64,000 nucleotides of DNA from Edolisoma coerulescens. Its lineage: Eukaryota; Chordata; Aves; Passeriformes; Campephagidae. Where the stretch lies: the NCBI GenBank assembly GCA_013397115.1, contig VWZW01004379.1:623121-687120 (forward strand), read 5' to 3'. The stretch's first letter is position 1. Every line of letters begins with the position of its first letter. The position numbers and the translations under genes were made by a program. Below are positions 1 through 9,683 of the stretch, in pieces. The notes beneath the pieces were generated by a model that worked only from the letters and a program-made list of their open reading frames with translations, did no database searches and had not been told where the DNA came from.

Positions 1-18
1 CAGGGCAGGGGGGCTCAC

Positions 19-120
19 CATGGAGATGGCAGTGCTGGTTTTGTCCGTGAACGTGTCCCCGCTGGCACAGTCAATCCCAAACAGGGCACAGATGTCCCCG
101 GCATAAACTTCATTTACATC
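19..120 (-). CDS. GFM1: GFM1 exon 10: domain II, last exon in window
   Basis: This is a 102-nt exon (34 codons, phase 0) with acceptor CCCTCAG and donor ATG|GTGAGC. It encodes DVNEVYAGDICALFGIDCAS followed by GDTFTDKTSTAISM. The gene continues leftward out of the window from this donor. Confidence 0.95.
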
Positions 121-3100
121 CTGAGGGAAGGAAGATTCCTGCTCAGACAGCACTGGGATAAGAGAGGTGGCTGCCCCTGCATCCCTGGAAGTGTCCAAGG
201 CCAGGCTTGGAGCACCCTGGTCTATGGAAGGTGTCCCTGCCTGTGGCACTGGATGATCCTTAAGGTCCCTTCCACCCCAAACCATTCCAGGATGGATTCT
301 GTCTTTCCCTCACATCCAAACTGCACCTGGATTACAGAAGATCCATAAACACTGGGTTTTAAAGCTTGACACTGAGCTCCTTTAAAAATTCCAGCTTGGA
401 TAAAATGCCCTGTAGATCTCCCTCTTTGCTCGAAGGACAAAAGGGAGGGCTCAGCCTGGATCAGTTTAGGATCAAACAAGAAGCAAAGCTGTTAAGAAGC
501 AAACACCCTCCTGTGCTTCAGGCAGTGCTGACCCATCCAGGATTATCCTGATGCCTAAAGAGGCCACCTAAAACCAGAGACTAGACAGAATAAGGGAATA
601 AAGGCAGGGATTTATTGGAAAGGCCTTCAGAAGTACCCCCTGGGGAGCCGAAGGCCACATCCCAAAATTACCCCAAGATGGACCCTGAGTCCCGAGTTCT
701 TCACACTTTTATAGGTTTGGTCCATTTGCATATCAGCATGAGTTCGCCAATTAAAACTTGAGCTAATGATGGAATTTCTGCAATTTCTCCACCTCTCTTG
801 AGGCCCTGGTTTACACTTTTTGGGCCTAGGACAGTCTGAGTGTCCTTGAATAACAAGCTCAGAGAGGTTTGTTGTGTCTACCTTAGCACGAGAGAGCAGA
901 AGCTGACAGGCTGCAAGAAACTACCAGGCAGTGCAGGATTTGAAGAACATAAAAGTTCAAAGCCAAGGCATCAATCCAGTGGCTGGCAGCCAATCAACCC
1001 CTGGGGATCCACTCACCTCCATGTTGTCCGAGTGCATCCGGACCAGCCTCTGCACCCGCACCTTCTTCCCCGTGCGGGTGTTGTAGATGTAATCTGACTT
1101 CTTCAGCATCCCCTGGTACACCCTCACGTAGGTCAGCTGCCCAAACCTGCCAGCCTGCAAGCAGAATCCACCCAAACCACCTCTGAGAACTCTGGGAATC
1201 AATCCCAGCTCCAAGCACCAGCTGCACTGACTAAATGTGGGTTGAGTTTCCACGCTACAAATGGAAATGAAAGATTTTGAACAGCTTTCACCTGGCTCTG
1301 CAGTGGGATTTGGGATTTTCTGGACCAATTTTATCACTCCCAAACCCTCCCAACAGACACACATTACCATGGAATCTGGCCAGCCATTTTCCATATTCCA
1401 TATGAATCCTGAGGTGCTGCTCTGTAGGTAACAAACAACTTATTTGCTTAAATCTCTGCACTTTTCCCTCTCTGACTCTCTCATGTCCCATTGTTTCCAA
1501 ACCTGGGATTTTTCCCTGAAAATATTTCAGTTAAGCCAACAATCCCCAGATGTCCAAGTTTTAACTAAGAAAACCAGGAAATATTTGAGGTCCAGAACCC
1601 ATCCTAAAGTTCCAAATCGGCAGCGTTTGTGGATTTTATGGTTGAAGCCATTTTTTAAAAAAGAAGTTAAATTTCAGTTGAAGTTAAATATAAACTGATT
1701 TTAAAGTCTGCTCCAGGTAGGTTTTGGTAGCACCAGCTGGAGTCTCCCCATGACTTGTGGGAGGGAGCAGAGTGAGACTCACCTCCAGTTTGAAGGCAAG
1801 GCCGATAAAAGGCTGGGAATCATCGCGAGCGGAGTTCAACAGGAACTTGGTTTGGTCCTCAGAACCCCTTAAAAACAGGGATGAGAGGAAGGTGAGGTTA
1901 GGAACCAACATGGGAGTCTCCTCTAAACATTTACTGGCTCTGCTGTTGGGCTTCACACGTCTTGGGGGGCTCTGCTCCCAGGGAACAGGGACAGGAGGAG
2001 AGGGAACGGCCTCAGGCTGGACATCAGCAGGAATTTCCCCATGGAAAGGGTGCTCAGGCCTTGGCAGGGGCTGCCCAGGGAGTCCCCATCCCTGGAGGTG
2101 GCACTCAGTGCTCTGGGCTGGTGACAAGGTAGGCATCGGGCACAGCTTAAACTCGATCCTGGAGCTGTTTCCCAGCCTCAGGGATTCATGTCCATAAGAA
2201 TAAAACAGCATTTTCACACTTGGGATGTGCTCCCTCCTCCAGGCAGGCCTGGCTCTAAGGGCTGCCATCAATTCTAAGGAATGATCTCACAGTCCTGCTC
2301 CAAGTGTGACCCTGACTGTGGTAAAACCCCAGTGCAGAGCAACCCTCAAACGAGAGGGGAGCTCTGGGACCTTGTGCCAGATCCTGGTGGCACTGTTTGA
2401 GACAAATGGGAAGTGACTGTGCTTCCTGTTGGGAATGTTTCCTGCTTTGGAACTATTCCATGGAATCCCAGACTGGTTTGGGTGGGAAGGGTCCTTAAAG
2501 CCCATCCAGTGCCATGGGCAGGGATATTCCACAGCCCAGGCTGCTCCAAGCCCTGCCCCTGGCCACTCCTGCTGCTGGATGCACTCACCCCTGGTTGAGG
2601 AGGGCGTAGTTCTCCACCTCAGAGGGATTGGGAAGGTATTCCAGGACAGCATCCAGCAGTGGCTGCACCCCTTTGTTCTTCAAAGCACTTCCCACGAGGA
2701 CAGGGGTGAAGGATTTCTGCAGCGTTGCCCTTCGGATTGCCAGCTGGAAAACATCCCTGTGAGTTCCTCCTGCAGCACAGCCCACGTTCCCTGGCTCTCC
2801 TGGGCTTCTCCCCTCCTGGAGCAAAGAGCTGCTCCCACAGGCCCCTGGACAGCCCCCAACACAAGGGCTCCCATAAAACCTGCTCTCCAGAATTCTTTCC
2901 AATGCAAAGCAAAACCAGATTGGGAATGGGCCCTCCCTGGGGGGAACTGGAGCTCGGCTGAGGAGGTGGCACAACTCCAGCGCACAGAATTCCTTTAGGA
3001 ATTCCTGATGCATTTATTGAGGAGTGGGGGGATAGGGACACAGCTGAGGGAACAGGCAGCACCAGGCAGGTACCTTTAACTGGGCAGCCGTGGGAATCTT

Positions 3101-5731
3101 CTCCTCCAGGAACAGCTCCCCCAGGAGCTCGTCGGCGTTGGCCACGCACTCGATGAGCTCCCGGCGCCGCTCGGCAGCCTCCGCCCGCAGCTCGGCCGGG
3201 ATCTCCTCCCACCTCAGCGTCTGGCTGCACACACAGGGACACGGTGACTCCCAGGAATGCCCCTGGGATCAGCCTTCCCACCACTGCCGTGACCACCCTG
3301 ACTGAGAACAAGCCACCCCTCACATCGACCCTGGGAAGAAATCCCCTGGGAACATCCCTGTGTTATCGCTGATGTGGGAGAGTCCTTCCCACTCCCACTC
3401 CTGGCAGGAGCTTGCAGGGATCAGGACAACCTCCCAACAGCCTCAGCCACACCTTATCTCCATCCCAGGGAGCCACACACGCTGCCAGATCCCCTTATGG
3501 AGCAGGCTCCTGCTTCTCCAGGTGGGAAGCGTGGCCACCACCCCTTCACAGCACCCAACTCCTGCTGCAGCCACCCCCACGGAGAGCTCCCTGCAGGCCC
3601 AGGGCACTGTGAGAGCCTCAGCCCATTCCCATTCCCACATTTCCAGAGAGCTGGGTTTCATCTCAGAAGAGAAACTGCAGGAATTCCTCCTGCAAAGAGC
3701 AGCTCCAGCTAAAAAAGAAGCAATTCCCAGGACTTACCCAAATGCCCCATCAAAGTAGATTGCTTTTTCTTCAATGAGATCTATAATTCCTCTAAAGTCT
3801 CCCTCCAGCCCAATTGGAATCTGAACAAAAGCTGCATTGTGTTTCAACTTGGATCTGAAAAAGGGGGAAACCAGGAATTATTGAAGAAAAAAGTCATTTC
3901 TATGTGTGTGCTCCAGGTGGTCTTGGAGCACCATCCCCCTCCCACAAAATCCCTGCATTTTGTCCTTTGGACAGTGCCCAAATCTGCCAATATGGATAAA
4001 AACCACCCAGTTGTGGTTTGGGGCTCCAGCCCTTTGTATCCCAACAGGCACAGGGAGCAACTCCCACGGGAAAGGCAGCAGGGGAAACCAGTTTGAGATT
4101 GATTGCTTGATTAAGGGAGTTGCTTCTCCCTTAATGACTATTCATGAGTTTATCTCATGGATCAAATTAGGCAGGGAAAGGTAGGGAGCAAGCAGGACCT
4201 CCAGGAATCCAAACCACCCCGTGTCACCTCCCTGCTGGAATTTCAGCAGCACGAGGATCTAGGGAAAACTGAGAGGCTGCTTTCAAAGTGGGTCCTGATA
4301 TGGTTCCATCAACGAAACAAACATCAAACCCCAGCCCTTGGTCACTGCAAGTCTTGGCTGACACCAGTATTTGGGGTTTCTGAGACAATGGAGATTTGTT
4401 CTGGGTCAGATCAGGATTTACCCTCGAGTCAGGAATTCTCCAAACTGCAGCTCCCAAGAGAAGCCTTTCCAATGTTGTTCCTGATGACCTGCCATGTGAA
4501 TGGAATTTCAGGAATCATTGTAAATGCCACAAACCTGAGCTGCTGCACTGCTCTGGCCGGGTTGGAGCCCATCCTGTCCAGTTTGTTGATGAAGGTGAGG
4601 AAGGGGACGTTGTAACGCTTCATCTGCCTGTTGACAGTGATGGTCTGGCACTGGACACCTCCCACAGCACACAGAACCAGGATGGCCCCATCCAGCACCC
4701 TCAGAGACCTTTCCACTTCGATGGTGAAGTCCACGTGTCCTGGATAACAAATGCAAATAGAAATGATCAATGCACTGGAAAGGAGCAACAGCCAAGGGGA
4801 TCTCACTGGGTCACATCAGCTCCAGTGATGGAGCACAGGGAATCATGGAATGGTTTGGGTGGGAAAGGACCTTAAATCCCACCCAGTGCCACCCCTGCCA
4901 TGGCAGGGACACCTTCCACTATCCCAGGTTGCTCCACGCCCCGTCCAACCTGCCCTGGGACACTGCCAGGGATCCAGGGGCCTCCCCACCCTCACAGGGA
5001 AGAATGCCTTCCCAATATCCAGTCTAAACTCCCCCTGTCAGTTTGAACCCATCACTCCATGTCCTATTACAAGGGACACAAGGATGCAGCACATCCCCTG
5101 TGCCCCTGAGGAGCAGCAAGCCCCAGGTGTTCCCAGCTGCCCTCACCCGGCGTGTCGATGATGTTGATGTTGGTGTCCTTCCACATGGTGTAAGTGGCTG
5201 CAGACTGGATGGTGATGCCCCGCTGTCGCTCCAGCTCCATGGAATCCATGACAGCTCCAACTCCATCCTTACCTTTCACCTTGGGAGAACAAAAAAATTA
5301 GTTCAAGGAGTTTACTAAGAATTCATGTCCTTGGATCCCTGGAAGTGTCCAAGGCCAGGCTGGACAGGGCTTGGAGTAGCCTGGGACATGGAAGGTGTCC
5401 CTGCCTGCAGGGGGTGGGATGGGTGAGCTTTAAGTTCTCTTCCCACCCAAACCATTCCACGATTCTGTGAATCCACGTGCAGGAGAGATGCTTATGGACC
5501 AAGCATCATCCCTCATGCAGAGAGGAAAAGCAGCACAACGTGGAGGTGCACGAGTCCTCGATGGGAGCTCAGCCCCACCTCGTGCATCTGTGCGATCCTG
5601 CCCGTGTAGAACAGGATCCGCTCCGTCAGCGTCGTCTTCCCAGAGTCGATGTGGGCCGAGATCCCGATGTTCCGGATCCTCTCGTTGGGAAGCACCCCCG
5701 AGGAGCAGTGTCTGCAGGAGCTCAGGAGGAG
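19..5731 (-). CDS. GFM1: GFM1, mitochondrial elongation factor G1 (gene span, partial, nine exons)
   Basis: GFM1 is the GTPase that translocates tRNA and mRNA on the mitochondrial ribosome in the matrix. Nine GT-AG exons on the minus strand join in frame to 1239 nt (413 codons). In order they show the P-loop AHIDSGKT, the switch I/G2 stretch RGITIQSAA, the G3 motif DTPGHVDF (split by an intron), the G4 motif NKLDRMG, the G' subdomain and the start of domain II (GLAFKLE, GRFGQLTYVR). Human GFM1 is about 751 aa, so the last third (domains III-V) lies beyond position 1. The short N-terminal mitochondrial presequence exon is missing, probably inside the gap at 6263-7223. No frameshift or stop was seen in the joined exons. 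MLF1 lies upstream in the same orientation. The close match to GFM1, rather than the recycling factor GFM2, rests on remembered protein sequence; residues such as NPARAVQQLR and KGVQPLLDAVLEYLPNPSEV agree with GFM1. Confidence 0.96.
167..295 (+). mobile_element. CR1 3'-end fragment
   Basis: It matches the CR1 tail in sense orientation, from GGCTGCCCCTGCATCCCTGG to CCAAACCATTCC. It is 5' truncated and in the GFM1 intron. Confidence 0.85.
549..973 (-). mobile_element. Solo LTR of an endogenous retrovirus
   Basis: The element is 425 bp and bounded by the perfect inverted ends TGATGCC and GGCATCA, so it carries canonical TG...CA termini. The 4-bp sequence ATCC lies directly on both sides (545-548 and 974-977), a target-site duplication of a size usual for class I (ERV1) elements. 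Read on the minus strand it has a TATA-like box (TATAAAA, near 707-714) and an AATAAA poly(A) signal at 611-616, in the order U3, R, U5. No internal retroviral genes are present, so it is a solo LTR left by recombination. It is in the same orientation as GFM1 and lies inside one of its introns. Confidence 0.85.
1017..1154 (-). CDS. GFM1: GFM1 exon 9: domain II
   Basis: This is a 138-nt exon (46 codons, phase 0) with acceptor CTTGCAG and donor ATGGAG|GTGAGT. It encodes AGRFGQLTYVRVYQGMLKKS, then DYIYNTRTGKKVRVQRLVRM and HSDNME. These are strands of the EF-Tu-like domain II. Confidence 0.95.
1783..1867 (-). CDS. GFM1: GFM1 exon 8: linker to domain II
   Basis: This is an 85-nt exon with acceptor TTTTTAAG and donor CTGGAG|GTGAGT. 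It encodes GSEDQTKFLLNSARDDSQPF and IGLAFKLE, the entry into the beta-barrel domain II. The linker is more diverged from mammals than the flanking exons, which is usual for this region. Confidence 0.93.
1966..2190 (+). mobile_element. CR1 fragment (TTTCCCCATGGAAAGGG type)
   Basis: It carries the segment CATCAGCAGGAATTTCCCCA and CTGCCCAGGGAGTCCCCATC of the CR1 3' region, a different subfamily from the GGATCCCTGG type. Confidence 0.8.
2455..2580 (-). mobile_element. CR1 3'-end fragment
   Basis: This antisense copy starts at TTCCATGGAATCCCAGACTG. It lies directly beside the donor of GFM1 exon 7, leaving only about ten bases between them. Confidence 0.85.
2589..2743 (-). CDS. GFM1: GFM1 exon 7: end of G domain
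   Basis: This is a 155-nt exon with acceptor TTTTCCAG and donor CAGGG|GTGAGT. It encodes LAIRRATLQKSFTPVLVGSA, then LKNKGVQPLLDAVLEYLPNP and SEVENYALLNQ. The sequence VGSALKNKGVQPLLDAV contains the G5-type SA(L/K)KN motif of the EF-G family. Confidence 0.95.
3074..3224 (-). CDS. GFM1: GFM1 exon 6
   Basis: This is a 151-nt exon with acceptor TGTGTGCAG and donor AAAG|GTACCT. It encodes QTLRWEEIPAELRAEAAERR, then RELIECVANADELLGELFLE and EKIPTAAQLK. It is the helical part of the G' subdomain, with the conserved ECVAN stretch. It is GC-rich compared with its neighbours, including several CpGs. Confidence 0.94.
3738..3854 (-). CDS. GFM1: GFM1 exon 5: G' subdomain start
   Basis: This is a 117-nt exon with acceptor TTTTTCAG and donor TTTGG|GTAAGT. 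It encodes SKLKHNAAFVQIPIGLEGDF and then RGIIDLIEEKAIYFDGAFG. The IPIGLEG segment is typical of EF-G after the G4 motif. The phases join exactly to the neighbouring exons: the arginine codon is split on the left and a glycine codon on the right. Confidence 0.95.
4110..4135. repeat. Inverted repeat, 10-bp stem, 6-nt loop
   Basis: Positions 4110-4119 (ATTAAGGGAG) and 4126-4135 (CTCCCTTAAT) are perfect reverse complements separated by TTGCTT. It lies in the GFM1 intron between exons 4 and 5. No function is evident; it may be chance. Confidence 0.6.
4535..4739 (-). CDS. GFM1: GFM1 exon 4: G3 and G4 motifs
   Basis: This is a 205-nt exon with acceptor ATCCAG|GACACG and donor CTCAG|GTTTGT. It completes the G3 motif (GHVDFTIEVERSLRVLDGAI), then encodes LVLCAVGGVQCQTITVNRQM and the guanine-specificity motif NKLDRMG followed by SNPARAVQQLR. 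The histidine after DTPG is the catalytic histidine of translational GTPases. Confidence 0.96.
4838..5078 (-). mobile_element. CR1 3'-end fragment
   Basis: This antisense copy runs from GGAATCATGGAATGGTTTGG through GTCTAAACTCCCCCTGTCAG to the older ATGTCCTATTACAAG part, so it is one of the longer copies. Confidence 0.88.
5147..5279 (-). CDS. GFM1: GFM1 exon 3: switch I exon
   Basis: The exon is 133 nt. The acceptor CCAAG precedes GTGAAAGG and the donor is CCGG|GTGAGG. It encodes VKGKDGVGAVMDSMELERQR and then GITIQSAATYTMWKDTNINI, followed by IDTPG with the last glycine codon split. It carries the G2 threonine (GIT) that senses the GTP gamma phosphate and the first half of the G3 motif DTPGH. 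Confidence 0.95.
5328..5472 (+). mobile_element. CR1 3'-end fragment
   Basis: This sense copy ends CCAAACCATTCCACGATTCT and lies in the intron between GFM1 exons 2 and 3. Confidence 0.87.
5579..5731 (-). CDS. GFM1: GFM1 exon 2: P-loop exon
   Basis: The acceptor CCTTGCAG lies just upstream of 5731 and the donor GAG|GTGGGG follows 5579. The exon is 153 nt, phase 0 at both ends. It encodes the end of the presequence linker (CRHCSSGVLPN) and the G1 motif AHIDSGKT, then LTERILFYTGRIAQMHE. The P-loop matches the GxxxxGK[ST] pattern of EF-G GTPases. The first residues (LLLSS) do not match the human protein, as expected for a mitochondrial targeting region. Confidence 0.95.
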
Positions 5732-5814
5732 CTGCAAGGCAAGAGAAGGTCGCTGGGTCAGCCAGGAGTGGATCCAGCACAGCCCACAGGACATGAGGAA
5801 CGGGACAAGGGGAA

Positions 5815-6025
5815 AGGGCCTTGTTTCCCCTGTGCCAGGGGAGAGTCAACTGGACACCAGAAGGAATTTCTCCATGGAAAGGGTGGAATGGGCTGCCCAG
5901 GGAGGTTTGGAGTCCCCAGAGGAAGGCCTGGACGTGGCACTCAGTGCTCTGGGCTGGGGACAAGGTGGGCATCGGGCACAGCTTGGACTCCATGGTCTCG
6001 GAGAGCTTTTCCAACGTAATTCATC
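5815..6025 (+). mobile_element. CR1 fragment (ATTTCTCCATGGAAAGGG type)
   Basis: This sense copy is of the same subfamily as 1966-2190, ending GGAGAGCTTTTCCAACGTAA. Confidence 0.82.
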
Positions 6026-6262
6026 CCGGGATTCACCGTGCCCATGGATAAGCTGCCAAACCGCTTCCCTACGGCTTCCCGTCAGTCTAGGGCACATCGG
6101 TCACCTCAAGCCGAGCGGCTTTTCCAGGGTCACCTCGGAGCTCTCACCGCACCCCGCACCCGGCGCGGCCCCTCCACGCCCGTCCCCATCCACGTGCACA
6201 TTCCCGGTTTCCCTGTCCCCATCCATGTGACCGGTGGCTGCTCGTTCCCTGCAGCTGCTGCG
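6026..6262 (-). promoter_or_regulatory. GFM1 5' region, CpG-rich edge next to the gap
   Basis: The sequence from about 6100 becomes rich in CpG (CGGCGCGGCCCC and similar) and runs into the gap. This fits the CpG island of the GFM1 promoter. A donor-like site (GTGCG|GTGAGAG on the minus strand, exon side ending at 6148) could be the 3' end of a first exon. In the phase needed to join exon 2, a short frame starting with ATG precedes it, but its residues do not resemble a known GFM1 presequence. The true exon 1 is more likely in the gap. Confidence 0.4.
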
Positions 6263-7223
6263 NNNNNNNNNNNNNNNNNNNNNNNNNNNNNNNNNNNNNN
6301 NNNNNNNNNNNNNNNNNNNNNNNNNNNNNNNNNNNNNNNNNNNNNNNNNNNNNNNNNNNNNNNNNNNNNNNNNNNNNNNNNNNNNNNNNNNNNNNNNNNN
6401 NNNNNNNNNNNNNNNNNNNNNNNNNNNNNNNNNNNNNNNNNNNNNNNNNNNNNNNNNNNNNNNNNNNNNNNNNNNNNNNNNNNNNNNNNNNNNNNNNNNN
6501 NNNNNNNNNNNNNNNNNNNNNNNNNNNNNNNNNNNNNNNNNNNNNNNNNNNNNNNNNNNNNNNNNNNNNNNNNNNNNNNNNNNNNNNNNNNNNNNNNNNN
6601 NNNNNNNNNNNNNNNNNNNNNNNNNNNNNNNNNNNNNNNNNNNNNNNNNNNNNNNNNNNNNNNNNNNNNNNNNNNNNNNNNNNNNNNNNNNNNNNNNNNN
6701 NNNNNNNNNNNNNNNNNNNNNNNNNNNNNNNNNNNNNNNNNNNNNNNNNNNNNNNNNNNNNNNNNNNNNNNNNNNNNNNNNNNNNNNNNNNNNNNNNNNN
6801 NNNNNNNNNNNNNNNNNNNNNNNNNNNNNNNNNNNNNNNNNNNNNNNNNNNNNNNNNNNNNNNNNNNNNNNNNNNNNNNNNNNNNNNNNNNNNNNNNNNN
6901 NNNNNNNNNNNNNNNNNNNNNNNNNNNNNNNNNNNNNNNNNNNNNNNNNNNNNNNNNNNNNNNNNNNNNNNNNNNNNNNNNNNNNNNNNNNNNNNNNNNN
7001 NNNNNNNNNNNNNNNNNNNNNNNNNNNNNNNNNNNNNNNNNNNNNNNNNNNNNNNNNNNNNNNNNNNNNNNNNNNNNNNNNNNNNNNNNNNNNNNNNNNN
7101 NNNNNNNNNNNNNNNNNNNNNNNNNNNNNNNNNNNNNNNNNNNNNNNNNNNNNNNNNNNNNNNNNNNNNNNNNNNNNNNNNNNNNNNNNNNNNNNNNNNN
7201 NNNNNNNNNNNNNNNNNNNNNNN
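6263..7223. other. Assembly gap (961 N)
   Basis: This is a run of N flanked on both sides by CpG-rich sequence. It falls where GFM1 exon 1 and the core promoter are expected. Any open frame crossing it has no meaning. Confidence 0.99.
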
Positions 7224-7350
7224 CCCACCGAGCCCGTCTCGGAGCGCCCTCGGGCTGAGCCCCTCCGGGAGCGACCCTGACCCGGCCCTGGGGAGTGCGG
7301 AATTCCCCGACTGCGGCGTGAAAGGGGCGGATTTACCCGAACCGTGGAGC
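7224..7350. promoter_or_regulatory. CpG-rich upstream flank of GFM1
   Basis: The segment has many CpG dinucleotides and no repeat homology. It is the far edge of the presumed GFM1 promoter island, which continues into the gap. The next 500 bases toward MLF1 contain only a weak CR1 remnant at 7700-7785. Confidence 0.5.
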
Positions 7351-7699
7351 GGGACGGAGCCCGGGATCGGCGGCAGTCACAGCCCCGGGAGTTTGGGAAT
7401 TATTAGGAATTAGGAACAACTGGAGAGCGGAGCTCTCGGGCCTGAGGGGGCAGAAGTGCAGGGGAAGGGGGAGACAAGGCCAGGACGTGCTGGAGGCTGC
7501 TTGGGGCACAGGGACCCGTTTGGAACACGCTGTTAAAAGTAACAAGTTCTCGATACAAAATTAGTCCCCGGGATTAGGATAAACCAGGAACGGCCTTTCA
7601 GACCTGCAAAGGCTCCAGGAGCCCTCTCCATCCTGTTTCCTCCCCTCAAACTGTGTTTTTTGTGGAAAATGCATGTTCCCCTCCGGAAAGGGAGGGATT

Positions 7700-7785
7700 T
7701 CCGTAGAATCCCAGAATGGTTCTGTTCACTCTCATCCCTTCATGGGCAGGGACACCTTCCACAGCCCAGGTTTCCTTCACTGCAT
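7700..7785 (-). mobile_element. Degraded CR1 3' end
   Basis: Only AGAATCCCAGAATGGTT and CATGGGCAGGGACACCTTCC remain recognisable. Confidence 0.6.
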
Positions 7786-7870
7786 TGTTTCAAAGCAGCC
7801 CCAACTAAATAATGCACAGGTCCCTCTGTGGCATAGAATAAACCAACAAACCCCATAAACAATAAATAAC

Positions 7871-7876
7871 TTTATT
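7871..7876 (-). terminator. Candidate MLF1 poly(A) signal AATAAA
   Basis: On the minus strand this is AATAAA followed within 30 bases by a T/G-rich stretch (TTATTTATTGTTTATGGGG). It is the first AATAAA I found downstream of the MLF1 stop at 9581, giving a 3'UTR of about 1.7 kb with cleavage near 7850. Confidence 0.5.
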
Positions 7877-8552
7877 AAAGAATTGCAGTTTCAGATGCTT
7901 CTACAGAGCACAACTTGTGCCTTACATTGGAGAACAGGCTTGGCAGAGCAAAGGGATCTGGAGGGAATATTCCCCTCTTCCCACCGTCATTTCAAAACCC
8001 AGGATGTGCTCGTTTTATTCCACACAAAAATCCCAGTTGTCAGGTGAATTCTCCTTTAACAGCAGCAGCTCTCCAACATTCCTGCTCGAGTTCCAACACA
8101 GAAAACTCTGCTGCTGTTAATTACTGAGAAGCTTCTCTAATAAGTTAATTGCAGAACCCACGTTGTCTCCAGTGAATGGAAAAGGAGCCTCTGGGCTGAG
8201 CTCTGACTTTAGGGGTGTCCAAGTCCCCTCTGACTCCCACTTACCTTCACTGCTCATTAAATGGTTGAATTATTGCCATTAATATTGATCACATCAACTT
8301 ATTGCCACTGATACTTCTCTAATTCAGGAAGAGACCACTGCAGGAACAAGCAAATAATTGTCCGTCCCTTTTCAGAGCTCAACAAAAGTGCTGCTGATTG
8401 GGCTTGCATATTAATAAACATTAATTAATTAAATTAAATAATCTGGGGAAACTGCAGGAAGATTAAATACGATTTAGAGGCTTTTTGGCCAAACAAATAT
8501 TACTCTTAACTTACTAAACCCTATTTCCTTTATCATACAAACAGTGCTTTTT

Positions 8553-8576
8553 AAGGCTACATTATAATGTAGCCTT
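8553..8576. repeat. 24-bp perfect palindrome
   Basis: The left arm AAGGCTACATTA (8553-8564) is followed directly by its exact reverse complement TAATGTAGCCTT (8565-8576). It lies in the presumed MLF1 3'UTR, so the transcript could fold into a hairpin of about ten pairs with a minimal loop. Alternatively it may be a remnant of a palindromic DNA element. Confidence 0.9.
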
Positions 8577-9580
8577 GAACTTATGTAATGCTTTAATGTT
8601 TTTATATTAATTTATATTATTTAATGTTATTTCATTTACAGAAATTCTTTATGTTACACCACGGGGATAATTCTGTGTGGCAGAACAGCACAGGGACTGA
8701 ACACCTGGAACACCAGGATTTTCCTGCTCTCAGACACTGCTGGCTCTTCTAGACTCCAAACAAATGTAGATTCAGGGTAAAACACAAAGAACACGGTGAG
8801 GGGAGAGGGGTTCCTGTATCCAGGGCTCTTTAGAACACAAGAAACGGTGAAATCATTCCAGTTAAACTCCCACATATTTTTTCCATGAATAATTCCGAGT
8901 TGCAGCTGATCTCAGGACAGTTATTACTACAGGATAATTAAAGGTACTACAGACAATCCTCAAATGGAAAATGATGGGCCAACTCCACAGAAAACAAACA
9001 AAGGATCAGGAATACAAAGGTGACAGTTCAGGCACAGGGAATGAGGTGCAAGCACAGCTTATTAACATAAAAACTCTGATAAATTTAAAGTATTGCCATA
9101 TTTCAGTATTTCCTTTCACTTCATGTAACACCAAGGTGAGTGTGGGGGTAACAATTTATAGTCTGATTTTAAAGAGCTTTATAGTGCATTCAAGTTCTAT
9201 TAATTAACCTAGAAAATCAGCAATTATTTCAGCAACCCAAAAGAAAGGAAATTTACTTTCTGTGCAACTTAAGAGTGGGAAGGAGGAGCTGCAGTACCAG
9301 GCTTAGTAAAGCCCGAGGTTGGTGCAGCGGGAGCAGAAAAACTCTGCAAATCCAACATTTTAACAGGATTAGGGATGATCCATAAAGTGCTTCTGGGCAG
9401 AAAGTTGTTGGGTGTTAATTCACTGAGGAGCTGAGGCTTGGAGAACATTCAGAAGCAGGAGGAGCAAAGGCACAACACAGAACAGAGATTGGTCACAAAT
9501 CCGGGTGTATTTTTATGGACACGAGCACTGAGCACCATCATCAGCTCCAGGGAATCTCCATCCCAAGGGAGTGGGGACAG

Positions 9581-9683
9581 CTATTTCCTGTAGCCCTTCA
9601 GGGGGACGTGTGTTCCTTTCACACTGAGAGCCTCCAAGGAATCCCTGGGCACTTTGGATCCTGGAGCTCCAAGTGGTTTCTCT
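9581..9683 (-). CDS. MLF1: MLF1 last coding exon
   Basis: The acceptor TTTTTTTTCCAG precedes 9683 and the stop TAG is at 9581-9583. It encodes REKPLGAPGSKVPRDSLEAL followed by SVKGTHVPLKGYRK. The human protein ends with a similar basic stretch after KRREKP. The phase (two bases carried over) matches the previous exon. Confidence 0.88.

Larger units (their letters stand above)
121..1016. other. GFM1 intron between exons 9 and 10
   Basis: This 0.9-kb intron holds a CR1 fragment near its left end (167-295) and a solo LTR filling its right half (549-973). I see no further exon in it. Confidence 0.85.
7850..9580 (-). other. Presumed MLF1 3'UTR
   Basis: The sequence is AT-rich, unique and free of CR1, which is typical of an avian 3'UTR. 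It contains the 24-bp palindrome at 8553-8576. Its extent is inferred from the poly(A) signal only. Confidence 0.45.

Noticed and set aside
6038..7258. Open frames of 348-406 codons across 6263-7223
   Set aside because: They consist almost entirely of N and carry no information.
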